Origin: Bradyrhizobium sp. PSBB068
Lineage (GTDB): Bacteria; Pseudomonadota; Alphaproteobacteria; Rhizobiales; Xanthobacteraceae
DNA length: 64,000 nt
Direction of reading: 5' to 3'
Assembly (NCBI GenBank): GCA_016839165.1
Contig: CP069300.1
Coordinates: forward strand, 1,116,001-1,180,000
The position numbers were made by a program, and so were the translations under genes. Positions 29,435 to 38,281 of the stretch are shown here, piece by piece. Positions within the stretch are counted from its first letter, which is position 1; every line of letters begins with the position of its first letter. The notes under the pieces are model-generated. The model had not been told where the DNA came from, did not search any database, and saw nothing but the letters and a program-made list of their open reading frames with translations.

Positions 29435-30283
29435 TTATGCCGGGAACCAGTTGCGTTGCGGCAGGCTCTGCACGACCGGCCCGGGCACCTGGTCATGCAG
29501 CCGGCCGACCACCATGCCTCCCTCGATCTTGGCGGGGCGATCATGCACCGGCAGCAGATAGCGCGAGCTGGAGAGCAGCTTCTTGATCGCGGCCTTCTCG
29601 GCGCGCTTGCTGGTGCCGTGGTTGCCGGTGGTGCGCGGCTCGGCGTCGTGGATCTCGTTGAAGGGTGTGACGATCTGGTCGTTGAAATCATAGATCACGT
29701 CGCCACAGATCGTGGCAATGCCGTCAGCGGTGTGGACGTGAATGTTCATCGAGCCTTCGGTGTGGGCGTTGGCGGCGTCGCAATAGACGCCGGGCATCAG
29801 CTCGACCGGGCCGGTGATCTCGAGGTCGAGGAAGCGCAGCGCGCTCTTGGTATGCAGGCGGTCGATCAGGTGCTTGATGTCGGGCGCGGGATACTGCGGA
29901 TGCATCAGGCCGGAGACTGAGTATTCCAGCTCCTTGCGGTTGACGACGACAGTCGTGTTCATCGGAAACAGATCGTCCTTGCCGGCATGGTCGATGTGCA
30001 GATGGGTGTGGCAGACGAAACGGACGTCGCCCATGCGTACGCCGTGGCGGGCGAGCTGGTTCTCGATCATGTTCTCATGGAACTGGAGCCCGCGCATCCC
30101 GAGCGTCTCCATGATCTGGTTGGAGCGGTAGCCGGTGTCGACCAGCACAGGGTAGGGCCCGCCGAGAATCAGGAAGCCGAGCGTCAGGACGCGGCGGGTG
30201 CGGCCGCAATTGTGCCCGAGCACGAGGAAGCTCGATTCCAGCTCGATATCGCCATAGTCCAGAATCTTGATCTCCAACGGCAT
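29435..30283 (-). CDS. Metallo-beta-lactamase-fold hydrolase, AHL-lactonase-like
   Basis: 282 residues with the metal motif H94-x-H96-x-D98-H99 (CHTHLHIDHAGKDD), a later histidine in NAHTEGSMN, the bridging aspartate in ICGDVIYDF and a terminal histidine in LPVHDRP. This set is that of the N-acyl-homoserine-lactonase family (AttM/AiiB-like). In this run of catabolic genes, a lactone or cyclic ester of the unknown substrate is a more likely target than a quorum signal. GGAGGGAG precedes the ATG. Confidence 0.88.
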   Translation of the reverse strand: MPLEIKILDYGDIELESSFLVLGHNCGRTRRVLTLGFLILGGPYPVLVDTGYRSNQIMETLGMRGLQFHENMIENQLARHGVRMGDVRFVCHTHLHIDHAGKDDLFPMNTTVVVNRKELEYSVSGLMHPQYPAPDIKHLIDRLHTKSALRFLDLEITGPVELMPGVYCDAANAHTEGSMNIHVHTADGIATICGDVIYDFNDQIVTPFNEIHDAEPRTTGNHGTSKRAEKAAIKKLLSSSRYLLPVHDRPAKIEGGMVVGRLHDQVPGPVVQSLPQRNWFPA

Positions 30284-30334
30284 CGCTCTCCCTCCAAATT
30301 CGTGTTCGTTGTTGTGTTCGTATTCGCGGTGCGG

Positions 30335-31225
30335 CTATGGCTCCAGCCGATAGACCCGCGCTGCGGTTGTGCTGAAGATCGCGGCACGCTGCTCGCGGCT
30401 GAGCCGTTCGGCGGCCGCCTTGAATGCGTCGATGAGATCGCGGTAGCTGGTCCACAGCTTCTCGATCGGAAAGTTCGAGCCGAACAGGCAGCGCTCTGCG
30501 CCGAAGATCGCAACCGTATCGGTCATGACTCCGGCAATATGCGCGGCATCGTTGCGGTGGATGAAGGTGCCGAGCCCTGACAGCTTCGACACCACGTTGG
30601 GGCATTGCGCCAGCCGCGCCATGCCGGCGCGCCAAGCGGCGCGGCCTTGCGGTGACAGGTCTTCCAGCATGCCGGCGTGCTGCAGGATGAAGGTCACGTC
30701 GGGACAGGCTGCGGCGAGGCCTGCTGCGCCTGCCATCTGCGGCGCGAACACCTGCAGGTCAAAACTCCAGCCATAGTCGGCGAGGTGGCCGACATTGCGC
30801 CGGATCACGGGATCGCCGCAGAGATCGGGCCGTGCCGCGAAGCGATAGAGCGGGTTCTCGTGCCAGTGCAGCTGCATGCGCACCCCCCGCACCAGCGGAT
30901 AACGCTTCAACCGATCCAGTTGCGGCCGCACGTCGTCGACGGAGAAGTCGGCATAGGCGACGAGCGCGTGCGGCCAGCCATGTTCGTCCGCGGTCTGCTG
31001 CACCCAGGCCGCTTCGTCCTCGAACTGGCCGTTGGGCCAATTGGTCTGGACATAGACCGAGCGGGTGACGCCGCTGCCCTTGAGATCGTCGAGATATTCT
31101 TGGATCGGATAGTCGCGGCGGATCGGCTCGTAGGGGCCGAAGATGCGCGGCTGCATCGGGCCGGACAGCCAGGCGAGATCGGCCTGACGCCAGATGTGAT
31201 GATGTCCGTCGACGATTCCAGTCAC
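30335..31225 (-). CDS. Amidohydrolase family (TIM-barrel) hydrolase
   Basis: 296 residues starting MTGIVDGHHHIW, with VQTNWPNG, VRGVRMQLHWHENP, TFILQHAGM, VVSKLSGLG and ERCLFGSNFPIE. This is the amidohydrolase-2 layout of lactonases and 2-pyrone-4,6-dicarboxylate hydrolase relatives. The last metal-site residue is asparagine-flanked (GSNFP) rather than the usual GSDWP, so metal use may differ. It overlaps the CoxE-like gene by four bases. The reaction is likely hydrolysis of a lactone or ring product from the molybdenum hydroxylase. Confidence 0.87.
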   Translation of the reverse strand: MTGIVDGHHHIWRQADLAWLSGPMQPRIFGPYEPIRRDYPIQEYLDDLKGSGVTRSVYVQTNWPNGQFEDEAAWVQQTADEHGWPHALVAYADFSVDDVRPQLDRLKRYPLVRGVRMQLHWHENPLYRFAARPDLCGDPVIRRNVGHLADYGWSFDLQVFAPQMAGAAGLAAACPDVTFILQHAGMLEDLSPQGRAAWRAGMARLAQCPNVVSKLSGLGTFIHRNDAAHIAGVMTDTVAIFGAERCLFGSNFPIEKLWTSYRDLIDAFKAAAERLSREQRAAIFSTTAARVYRLEP

Positions 31226-32340
31226 GCAGCTCTCCTTGTTCCGAGCGACAGCAGATGCGCGACCACGGCCGCGCTCGATCCGCCGTCCACGAGATCGTCG
31301 ACAAAGCGCTGGATCGCGATCAGCGCCTCGGTTTGCGGCTTGAAGCCGGAGGCGGTCGCGAGCGGTGTCAGCCAGCTCACGCGCCAGGCCCGGCGCGACA
31401 GTTTTGCGACCGCGTCGCGCAAGGCGGCCGGATCGCCGCGCTCCAGGCCGTCGGAGACGATCACGACCGCTGCGCCGCGGGCATATCCGCCGAACCGCGG
31501 TACCGCGAGGAACGCCTGCAACGCGTCGCCGATGCGGGTGCCGCCGTCCCAGTCGCTCACCAGGAACGAGGCTGCGTTCAGCGCCTGCTCGCGCCGTTTC
31601 AGCCGCAGCGCCGGCGTCACGCGGGTCAGCCGCGTGCCGAAGGTGAACACCTCGACATTGCCGGCTGCCTGCACCAGTGCATGCGCGAGCCGCATGTTCT
31701 CCTCGGTGCGTGCCTTCATCGAGCCGGAGACGTCGATCAGGAACAGGATCTTGCGTGGGCGCTGGCGGCGGCGCATCCGTCCCAGTCGCAGCACCTCGCC
31801 GTCATTGCGCACGCTGTCGCGCAGCGTGCGACGCAGATCGGCGAACGGACCGCTGCGGGCACGGCGTCGCCGGTGGCCGCGCCGCCGCGGCAATCGTCGT
31901 GCGGCTTCGCGCGACAGTTTTCGCAGCGGATCGCTGGTCGGAACTTGCGCAAAGCGGCGCTCGACCAGCGCTTCGGCCCGCGCCGCGGCGAGGCCGGATT
32001 CGTTGGCTTCGTCGGCGAGCGGCGGCTCGTCCTCGCCGCGGCCTTCCTCCTGGAGGCGGACGGTCTCCTCGTCCTCGCCTTCGGCCTGCTCGATCGCCTC
32101 AGCGCCGCGGAAATGGATGTCGAACAGCCGGTCGTATGTCGCGCGACGCTCCGGCGGTGGCGCCAGCGTGGCAAGTCCGGCCCGGCGGATGTGCTCCAGG
32201 CTCCGAGGGCCGAGCAGCTCAATCGCAGCCAGGAAGCTCGTCGTCTGCTCCGGCGCAACCGAGAAGCCGTTGGCGCGCAGCAGCGCGACAAAGGAGACGA
32301 AGATATGCGCCGCGCGCGGCAGCTGGAGGTCGTCGCTCAC
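31222..32340 (-). CDS. CoxE-like VWA domain protein (molybdenum hydroxylase maturation)
   Basis: 372 residues. A helical N-terminal part (ANGFSVAPEQTTSFL), an acidic middle (EDEETVRLQEEGRGEDE) and a C-terminal von Willebrand A domain with the metal site DVSGSMKARTEEN and the closing IVSDGLERGD. It matches CoxE, which with the MoxR-type ATPase CoxD inserts the active-site sulfur in CO dehydrogenase-type enzymes. It overlaps the MoxR gene by four bases. An arginine-rich stretch (about 150-185) lies before the VWA domain. Confidence 0.9.
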   Translation of the reverse strand: MSDDLQLPRAAHIFVSFVALLRANGFSVAPEQTTSFLAAIELLGPRSLEHIRRAGLATLAPPPERRATYDRLFDIHFRGAEAIEQAEGEDEETVRLQEEGRGEDEPPLADEANESGLAAARAEALVERRFAQVPTSDPLRKLSREAARRLPRRRGHRRRRARSGPFADLRRTLRDSVRNDGEVLRLGRMRRRQRPRKILFLIDVSGSMKARTEENMRLAHALVQAAGNVEVFTFGTRLTRVTPALRLKRREQALNAASFLVSDWDGGTRIGDALQAFLAVPRFGGYARGAAVVIVSDGLERGDPAALRDAVAKLSRRAWRVSWLTPLATASGFKPQTEALIAIQRFVDDLVDGGSSAAVVAHLLSLGTRRAA

Positions 32341-33218
32341 GCCGCCGCCTCCGCGATGATCGCATCGAGCCGCGGCGAGATGAAATGCAGATCCTCCTCA
32401 TCCTTCAGCGCAACGCCGATCGAACGCTTGAACGCGTCGGGCCAGCGTGCGCCGCCCTTGTTGAGCAACGTCGCGGCTTCCGCCCAGTCGACCGCCTCGG
32501 CAATGCCCGGGGCCTTGCTCAGCGGCTCGCGGCGCAGCCGGCCGACCGCGGCGACCACGGCGCGAGCTGTGGCTTCGGCGACGCTGGAGGCCCGCATCAT
32601 CACGATCCGCGCCTCGCGCTCGGCATTCGGATAATCGATCCAGTGGTACACACAACGTCGCCGCAGCGCCTCGTGCAGGTCGCGGGTCCGGTTCGAGGTC
32701 AGCACCACCACAGGATGCTCGGCGGCGCGGATCGTGCCGCGTTCCGGGATCGAGATCTGGAAGTCGGACAGGAATTCGAGCAGGAAGGCCTCGAACTCCT
32801 GGTCGGCGCGATCGATTTCGTCGATCAAGAGCACGGTCGCATCAGGCGCGCGCAGTGCCGCGAGCATTGGGCGTTCGATCAGGAACGACTCGCCATAGAT
32901 GTCGATGCTCTCCTCGCCGGCCTGCCGGATCGCCAGCATCTGGCGCGGATAGTTCCACTCATAGAGTGCCGCCGCGGCGTCGATGCCTTCATAGCATTGC
33001 AGCCGGATCAGCCTGCGGCCGAGCACGGCAGCGATCGCTTTCGCCGCCTCGGTCTTGCCGACGCCCGGCGCGCCCTCGAGCAGCAACGGCTTGCCGAGCG
33101 CGAGCGAGAGATAGGAGGCCGTTGCGATGCCGTCGTCGGCAAGGTAATAGGCCGCCCGCAGCGCCTTCTCCAGCGCCTCGGGGCTGTCGATGCCGACAAT
33201 GTTGCTGCGGACCGGCAT
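32337..33218 (-). CDS. MoxR family AAA+ ATPase (CoxD-like)
   Basis: 293 residues: Walker A GAPGVGKTEA (49-58), Walker B with VLLIDEIDRAD (about 128-138), sensor 1 in VVLTSNRTRDL and an arginine finger region in ALRRRCVYHWIDYP. MoxR ATPases pair with VWA proteins as chaperones that mature metal enzymes; here the CoxE-like partner gene overlaps by four bases and the hydroxylase genes lie directly upstream. It is probably needed to sulfurate the molybdenum cofactor of that enzyme. Confidence 0.93.
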   Translation of the reverse strand: MPVRSNIVGIDSPEALEKALRAAYYLADDGIATASYLSLALGKPLLLEGAPGVGKTEAAKAIAAVLGRRLIRLQCYEGIDAAAALYEWNYPRQMLAIRQAGEESIDIYGESFLIERPMLAALRAPDATVLLIDEIDRADQEFEAFLLEFLSDFQISIPERGTIRAAEHPVVVLTSNRTRDLHEALRRRCVYHWIDYPNAEREARIVMMRASSVAEATARAVVAAVGRLRREPLSKAPGIAEAVDWAEAATLLNKGGARWPDAFKRSIGVALKDEEDLHFISPRLDAIIAEAAA

Positions 33219-33226
33219 GGAAAACC

Positions 33227-34249
33227 TCAGCGCCGCGGCTGCGGCCGCGCGCCGCCCTGCGCCCTGATCGCGCGCAGCACCTTTTCCGGCGTAATCGGCA
33301 GATCATCGATCCGCACGCCGACCGCGTTGAAGATCGCGTTGGCGACCGCAGGCAGCACCGGATTGGCGCACATCTCGCCCGGTCCCTTGGCGCCGAACGG
33401 GCCGTCCGGCGCAGGGCGTTCCAGCACCGCGATGTCGTGCGGGCAGATGTCGCCTGGCCCCGGCATCAGATACTCGACGAAGTCACGCGGCCCGTGCACC
33501 GGCTCCGGATAATAAGGCTCCGGCGTCTCATAGAGCGCGTGGCTGACACCCATCCAGGCGCCGCCGACCAGCTGCTGCTCGACCAGCCGCGGATTGAGCG
33601 CGCGGCCGAGCTCATAGGCCGAGTCCATCCTGACCATGTCGACCTCGCCGGTCTCGTCGTCGACCTCAACCTCGGCGACCAGGCAGGCATGCGCATAGCA
33701 AGTCGCCGGCGACATCTCGCCGGTCTCGGGATCGACGTCGGACAGCGGCACCAGGAAGATGCCGCGGCCGGAGATGGTCTTGCCCTGCTTGAACTGAGCT
33801 GCGATCGCGACGTCCTTGGTCGAGATCGAGCGGTGCGGCGCGCCCTTGACGTGGATGTTGCCGCGGCCGTCGGTCTCGAGGTCGGCGGCATTCACCTCCA
33901 GCTCCTCGGCGGCCGCCTCCATCATCACGCCGCGCGCCTCCCGCGCCGCCGCCATCACGGCGTTGCCGACGCGATGGGTGCCGCGCGAGGCAAACGAGCC
34001 CATGCAGTGCGGGCCCGTGTCGGAATCCGCAGTGTCGACATAGACGTCCTCGACCGGGACGCCGAGCGTCTCGGCGCAGATCTGCCGCGTCACCGACTTC
34101 ATGCCCTGGCCGAGATCGATCGAGGACAACGCCACGGTGAACTTGCCGCTCGGGTTGGAGTGCACCAGCGCCTGGCTCGGATCGCCGCCGAGATTCATGC
34201 CGATGGGATAATTGACCGATGCGATGCCGCGTCCGCGATGCCTTGTCAT
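33227..34249 (-). CDS. Molybdenum hydroxylase large subunit, C-terminal part as a separate gene
   Basis: 340 residues equal to the second half of a xanthine dehydrogenase/CO dehydrogenase-type molybdopterin subunit. It begins MTRHRGRGIASVNYPIGMN and contains the pterin-binding DLGQGMKSVTRQ, FASRGTHRVGNA and the catalytic glutamate in GAKGPGE near the end. Family members carry this fused to the preceding half in one ~780-residue chain. The ATG at 34249 lies two bases after the stop of the upstream half, in another frame, so the halves could be made by coupled translation. No domain piece is missing between the two genes. Confidence 0.88.
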   Translation of the reverse strand: MTRHRGRGIASVNYPIGMNLGGDPSQALVHSNPSGKFTVALSSIDLGQGMKSVTRQICAETLGVPVEDVYVDTADSDTGPHCMGSFASRGTHRVGNAVMAAAREARGVMMEAAAEELEVNAADLETDGRGNIHVKGAPHRSISTKDVAIAAQFKQGKTISGRGIFLVPLSDVDPETGEMSPATCYAHACLVAEVEVDDETGEVDMVRMDSAYELGRALNPRLVEQQLVGGAWMGVSHALYETPEPYYPEPVHGPRDFVEYLMPGPGDICPHDIAVLERPAPDGPFGAKGPGEMCANPVLPAVANAIFNAVGVRIDDLPITPEKVLRAIRAQGGARPQPRR

Positions 34250-34251
34250 GG

Positions 34252-35844
34252 TCAGCGCCTCCTGGTGCCGAAGACGGAAGAGAAGCGGGTGGCGCCATGC
34301 GACGGCGCGCTCGGCCGCGGTGGCGGAGGAGATGGTGGTGGCGGCGACGGCGGTGGTGGCGGCGGCTCGCGGGTCGCGGCCGGCGCTCGGTCATACGTCG
34401 TGCGCTGCTGGGACGGCACGGCGGGCGGCGCATGCGTCTCGCGCGGGGTCGGCGTCACCGCAGCGCGGGCGCCGCCGCCGTCCTTGCGCGACGACATCCG
34501 CTTGAAGTCCTCGCGAAGCGGCCATTTGGCCTTCTCGGCGGCAACTTGCACGCATTCGATCAGCGCGGTGTTCTTGGCCTCGCGGCGGTGCGCCTTCATG
34601 TCGCCGTCGCGATACGCATTGAGGATCCGGATTTCCATCGGGTCCATGCCGACGAGATGGGCCAGCTTGTCCATCTGGCATTCGATCGCGAAATCCATCG
34701 CCGTGACGCCGAAGCCGCGCATCGCGGTCGCCGGCGTGCGGTTGGTGAAGACGCAATAGACGTCGCCGTGGACGTTCGGGATGGTGTAGGGGCCGGGCAG
34801 ATGCGCGGCGCATTTCACCGCCGCATAGCTCGACAGCCGCGTATAGGCGCCGCTGTCGAAATAGGCCCGCACCTTTCGGGCGACGACGCGGCCGTCGCGC
34901 ATCACGCCGTCCTTGATGTAGATGCGTTCGGCGCCGCGCGGCGGGCCGTACTGCATCTCCTCCTCGCGCCCGAACACGTAGCGCACCGGACGTCCGGTCA
35001 GCATCGCGCCGAGGATGCAGAGCGGCTCGGTCAGCGTATCGACCTTGCCGCCGAAGCCGCCGCCCACCGTACCGCCGATGAAGTGGAAGGTGTTTGACGG
35101 CACGTCGAGGATCTTGGCGCAGGTATCGACCGAGAAGAACAGCGCCTGCGTCGAGGTGTAGACGATGTAACGGCCGTTGGTGTCGGGTGCGGCGATCGAG
35201 CCGTTGGTCTCGGTCGGGGCATGTTCGATCGGCGACATCTGGTAGCGCTGCTCCAGCACGTGGTCGGCCGTTGCGAACGCCCGGTCGGCGTCGCCGAAGC
35301 GAAGCTGCTGGCGATCATAGGTCTCGTGATAGGTGAAGGTGTTCTTGGGATAAACCTCGTTGACCACGGGCGCGCCCGGCTTCAGCGCCTCCTCGACGTC
35401 GAACACGGCCGGCAGCACCTCATAGTCGATCTTGACTTTCGCGATCGCCTCATAGGCCTCGCGCGGGCTGTCGGCGACGATGGCGACGATCGGCTCGCCC
35501 TTGTAACGAACCTTGTCGACCGCGAGCGACGGCTCGTCGTCCTTGCCGAAATTAATCAGGCTGAGCAGCGTGTTCAGATTGCGCGGCACGTCGGAGGCGC
35601 GGATCACCCGCCGCACGCCCTGCGAGCGCTCGGCCTCGGAAGTGTCGATGCGGCGCAGCCGCGCGTGCGGATGCGCGCTGCGGACCACCTTCAGATGCAG
35701 CATGCCCTGCAGCTTGTGATCGTCGAAATAGGGCGAGGTGCCGGTGACATGGCCGAGCATGTCCTGGCGCTGCGTGCCCTTGCCGATTTCCTTGAGATTG
35801 TCGTCGCGTTCGTCGGCGAAGATATCCTTGCGCAGTTCCAGCAT
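34252..35844 (-). CDS. Molybdenum hydroxylase large subunit, N-terminal part with proline-rich tail
   Basis: 530 residues. Residues 1-455 are the first half of a xanthine dehydrogenase-family large subunit: substrate-tunnel domain, GGGFGGK (261-267) at the cofactor, and TPATAMRGFGV (371-380). The last motif is like xanthine dehydrogenase and lacks the AYRCSFR loop of true CO dehydrogenase. Residues 455-530 are foreign to the family: a low-complexity tail with runs such as EPPPPPPSPPPPSPPPP, encoded by GGN-type triplet repeats (34318-34376, plus strand). The tail ends just before the gene for the second half. It follows the 2Fe-2S subunit gene by 12 bases. Confidence 0.88.
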   Translation of the reverse strand: MLELRKDIFADERDDNLKEIGKGTQRQDMLGHVTGTSPYFDDHKLQGMLHLKVVRSAHPHARLRRIDTSEAERSQGVRRVIRASDVPRNLNTLLSLINFGKDDEPSLAVDKVRYKGEPIVAIVADSPREAYEAIAKVKIDYEVLPAVFDVEEALKPGAPVVNEVYPKNTFTYHETYDRQQLRFGDADRAFATADHVLEQRYQMSPIEHAPTETNGSIAAPDTNGRYIVYTSTQALFFSVDTCAKILDVPSNTFHFIGGTVGGGFGGKVDTLTEPLCILGAMLTGRPVRYVFGREEEMQYGPPRGAERIYIKDGVMRDGRVVARKVRAYFDSGAYTRLSSYAAVKCAAHLPGPYTIPNVHGDVYCVFTNRTPATAMRGFGVTAMDFAIECQMDKLAHLVGMDPMEIRILNAYRDGDMKAHRREAKNTALIECVQVAAEKAKWPLREDFKRMSSRKDGGGARAAVTPTPRETHAPPAVPSQQRTTYDRAPAATREPPPPPPSPPPPSPPPPRPSAPSHGATRFSSVFGTRRR

Positions 35845-35856
35845 GGCACTGTTCCC

Positions 35857-36336
35857 TTACGCGCGCGCCCGGCCGCCGGATGCGGCAGCCAGCACGGCGT
35901 TGATGATCGGCTCATAGCCGGTGCAGCGGCAGATATTGCCGGAGATCGCCTCGACCACCTCGGCACGGCTCGGCTGCGGATTGCGATCGAGCAGCGCTTT
36001 CGCGGCCATCAGCATGCCCGGCGTGCAATAGCCGCACTGCGCGGCGAAATTGTCGGCGAAGGCGCGCTGCAACGGATGCAGATTGGGGCCGTCCTTGATG
36101 CCGTCGAGCGTCTCCACCGAACGGCCGGCGACCGTCTCGGCGAGCGTCAGGCAGGATAGATGCAATTCGCCGTCGATCAGCACGCTGCAGGTGCCGCAGC
36201 CGCCCTGGCCGCAGCCGAATTTCGGCGTCATGTCGCCGATCAGCTCGCGCAGCGCGACCAGCAGGTTGGTGCCGCCATCGACGAAGATCGCGACGTCGCG
36301 GCCGTTGTGGCGGAATTGAAGTGGGGTCTTGGCCAT
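35857..36336 (-). CDS. Molybdenum hydroxylase 2Fe-2S subunit (CoxS-like)
   Basis: 159 residues carrying both iron-sulfur clusters of the family. The plant-ferredoxin-type cluster is bound by C42, C47, C50 and C62 (GCGQGGCGTC); the helical domain cluster by C101, C104, C136 and C138 (CGYCTPGM and CRCTGYEPI). It passes electrons from the molybdenum site to the FAD subunit. It lies between the FAD subunit (5-base gap) and the split large subunit (12-base gap), the usual medium-small-large order of coxMSL. Confidence 0.95.
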   Translation of the reverse strand: MAKTPLQFRHNGRDVAIFVDGGTNLLVALRELIGDMTPKFGCGQGGCGTCSVLIDGELHLSCLTLAETVAGRSVETLDGIKDGPNLHPLQRAFADNFAAQCGYCTPGMLMAAKALLDRNPQPSRAEVVEAISGNICRCTGYEPIINAVLAAASGGRARA

Positions 36337-36341
36337 GCGTT

Positions 36342-37160
36342 CTATTCCTGACCGGACAGCAGGCGCTTGAGATGTACGCCGACGATCTCGCGGCGATACC
36401 AGGCGCTGGCGAGCGCATTGTCGCCGGGCGACGTGCCCTCGACGGCGGCCGCGGCGGCGGCGCCGATCGTGGAAGCATCCAGCGGGCGGCCTTCCAGAGC
36501 TCGCTCGGCGGCGCGGGCGCGGATCGGCGTCGGCGCCATCGAGCCGAGCGCGACACGGGGGCCGACGATGCGGCTGCCGTTGACCGGCAGATGCGCCGCC
36601 AGCGTGATGACAGCGCCGCCCTTGGGCTTGATCCGCGCGATCTTGCGGTAACGGAACGCATCGGCGCTTCCAGGTTTTACGAACGAGATCGCCAGAACCA
36701 GCACACCGGTCTGGCGGTCGCGCGATTGCAGGAATTCCTCGATCGGAATCTCGCGGCCGCCGAGGCCGCCCTGCACCGATACCATGGCGTCGAGCGCGAG
36801 CATCGCGACCGTGAAGTCGCCATATGGCACCGGTGCGAACAGATTGCCGCCGACCGTGCCCATGTTGCGCACTGCAGGTCCGCCGATCGAGCGGGCGGGG
36901 GCGTGCAGGAAGCCGAGATCGCGTTCCGCCAGGATGCGGGCGAAGGTGACGCCGGCGCCGAGCGTGATGCGCGAGCCTGTAGCGTCGATCCGCGTCATCG
37001 CATGGTCGCTGGCGCGCACGATTGTCGAGATCGAGATGTCGCCCTCGTTCAGCGCCCGCATCACCAGCGTGCCGCCGCCGAGATAGCGGGCGCTGTGATC
37101 CGACGACAGCGCCGCCGCGGCGTCATGGCTGCTGGTGAAGGTCTTCACCGTGACTGGCAT
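36342..37160 (-). CDS. Molybdenum hydroxylase FAD-binding medium subunit (CoxM-like)
   Basis: 272 residues. The FAD motifs are RYLGGGTLV (about 25-33) and SIGGPAVRNMGTVGGNL (about 89-105), the family's variants of AGGTxL and IRNxGTxGGN. The C-terminal CO dehydrogenase flavoprotein domain is present (WYRREIVGVHLKRLL). It hands electrons from the iron-sulfur subunit to a quinone or another acceptor. First of the hydroxylase genes; 14 bases after an SRPBCC gene. Confidence 0.93.
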   Translation of the reverse strand: MPVTVKTFTSSHDAAAALSSDHSARYLGGGTLVMRALNEGDISISTIVRASDHAMTRIDATGSRITLGAGVTFARILAERDLGFLHAPARSIGGPAVRNMGTVGGNLFAPVPYGDFTVAMLALDAMVSVQGGLGGREIPIEEFLQSRDRQTGVLVLAISFVKPGSADAFRYRKIARIKPKGGAVITLAAHLPVNGSRIVGPRVALGSMAPTPIRARAAERALEGRPLDASTIGAAAAAAVEGTSPGDNALASAWYRREIVGVHLKRLLSGQE

Positions 37161-37174
37161 GATGTCCTACCCGC

Positions 37175-37624
37175 TTACGCGGCCTCCTTCAGATGCCGGC
37201 GGATGGCCTCGAAGCCGGCCTGGTAGATGTCTTCCGAAACCATCTGCGTGATGCGATCCCGGTCTTCGGTCCGCGTCGTGAAGCGCGATTCCCAGTGCCA
37301 GAAAGTGCGGTTGCCGTCGGTGACTGGCAGCAGGCGGACATGCGCCACGTAGTTGAACATCGGGATCGGCGTATCGAGCAGGCAGTAGCTGAACGATTGT
37401 TCGAGATCGGAGAGCGCCAGCAGCTGCTCGCGCAGCTCGGCGCCGTCCTGCAGCTTGAAGCGCCTGACGCAGCCGATCTTGTCGGATGGCTGCGCGCGCT
37501 CGATGCCGCTGCTCGCGACCGCCGGGTGCCAGCGGTCGTGGCCGTTGAAATCGCGCAGCACGGCCCACACCGCATCGGTCGGTGCATCCAGGATCGTGCT
37601 TTTGACGATGTGCGGCACGGTCAA
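37175..37624 (-). CDS. SRPBCC (START/Bet v 1-fold) protein 1
   Basis: 149 residues of the polyketide-cyclase-like SRPBCC fold, which encloses a hydrophobic ligand pocket. It shares FNGHDRWHPA, PSDKIGCVRRF and LPVTDGNRTFWHWE with the neighbour at 37835-38272, so the two are paralogues. CoxG, an SRPBCC protein, recruits the CoxDE maturation pair to the membrane in CO dehydrogenase systems; this protein could do that or could bind or cyclise the substrate. It directly precedes the FAD subunit gene. Confidence 0.85.
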   Translation of the reverse strand: MTVPHIVKSTILDAPTDAVWAVLRDFNGHDRWHPAVASSGIERAQPSDKIGCVRRFKLQDGAELREQLLALSDLEQSFSYCLLDTPIPMFNYVAHVRLLPVTDGNRTFWHWESRFTTRTEDRDRITQMVSEDIYQAGFEAIRRHLKEAA

Positions 37625-37662
37625 AGTCCAGTGTCTGCGAGTTTGATGGAGCTATCCGCGAA

Positions 37663-37797
37663 CCTCACCTCTCCCCATCGGGGAGAGGTCGGCGCGCAGC
37701 GCCGGGTGAGGGGGCTCAGGTCCCGCGAGAGACCGTAACCCCTCACCCGGATCGCATCTTGCGATGCGATCCGACCTCTCCCACAGGGGGAGAGGTG
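37663..37797. repeat. Composite palindromic repeat inside the gene run
   Basis: Three perfect hairpins in a row: ACCTCTCCCC-ATC-GGGGAGAGGT (37667-37689), CGGATCGCAT-N6-ATGCGATCCG (37748-37773) and ACCTCTCCC-N5-GGGAGAGGT (37774-37796). An outer pair CGGGTGAGGGG/CCCCTCACCCG (37703-37713, 37739-37749) also matches. This is a repeat type widespread in Rhizobiales intergenic DNA. It is the only sizeable gap (210 bases) in the downstream two-thirds of the gene run and could attenuate or process the transcript. Confidence 0.8.
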
Positions 37798-37834
37798 GAC
37801 CGTCTGCGTCGCGATAGCTGGACGATACATATCG

Positions 37835-38272
37835 CTATCCTCCGAACGCCCGCTTCAGCGCGTCGAAGCCGCCCTGGAACACGCCGCCGCCGATGTTGTT
37901 GACGAGCTCGGCCTCGCGCTCCGGCGCGCAGTCGAACTCCGCGGTCCATTCCAGGAAGGTCTGGTCGCCGTCGGTGACCGGCGTCAGCCGCAGGGTTGCG
38001 ACATAGTTCTCGACGCCCATCGGGGATTCCAGGATCGAGTAGGTGCAGAACATGTCGTAGTCGGACAGCCCGAGCAGCTTCTCCCGGATGCGATCGCCGT
38101 TGCGCAGGCGGAAATCCCTGACGCAGCCGATCTTGTCGGAGGGCTCGCCGCCTTCGATCCGGCTTTCCGCGATCGCCGGATGCCAGTTCGGCAGCCCGTT
38201 GAAATCACGGACCCGGGCCCAAACCCGGTCGTTGCGGGCGTTGACGACGGTGGAGACGTAAACCCGTGCCAT
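37835..38272 (-). CDS. SRPBCC (START/Bet v 1-fold) protein 2
   Basis: 145 residues, paralogue of the neighbouring SRPBCC protein: shared FNGLPNWHPA, PSDKIGCVRDF, ENYVATLRL and LTPVTDGDQTFLEW. The start MARVYVSTVVNA is the usual first strand of the fold. It lies nine bases after the flotillin gene and is split from its paralogue by a palindromic repeat, so the duplication came before, or together with, repeat entry. A pair of such proteins could form a heterodimer or act on successive intermediates. Confidence 0.85.
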   Translation of the reverse strand: MARVYVSTVVNARNDRVWARVRDFNGLPNWHPAIAESRIEGGEPSDKIGCVRDFRLRNGDRIREKLLGLSDYDMFCTYSILESPMGVENYVATLRLTPVTDGDQTFLEWTAEFDCAPEREAELVNNIGGGVFQGGFDALKRAFGG

Positions 38273-38281
38273 GGCGTGCGC

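Noticed and set aside
29435..30283. Quorum-quenching AHL lactonase
   Set aside because: The fold and metal site fit, but the gene is embedded in a catabolic run with two other ring-opening hydrolases and no quorum genes, so a pathway lactone is more likely.
33227..35844. True aerobic CO dehydrogenase (form I)
   Set aside because: The active-site loop reads TAMRGFGV, not AYRCSFR, so CO oxidation is not supported even though MoxR/CoxE-like genes are present.
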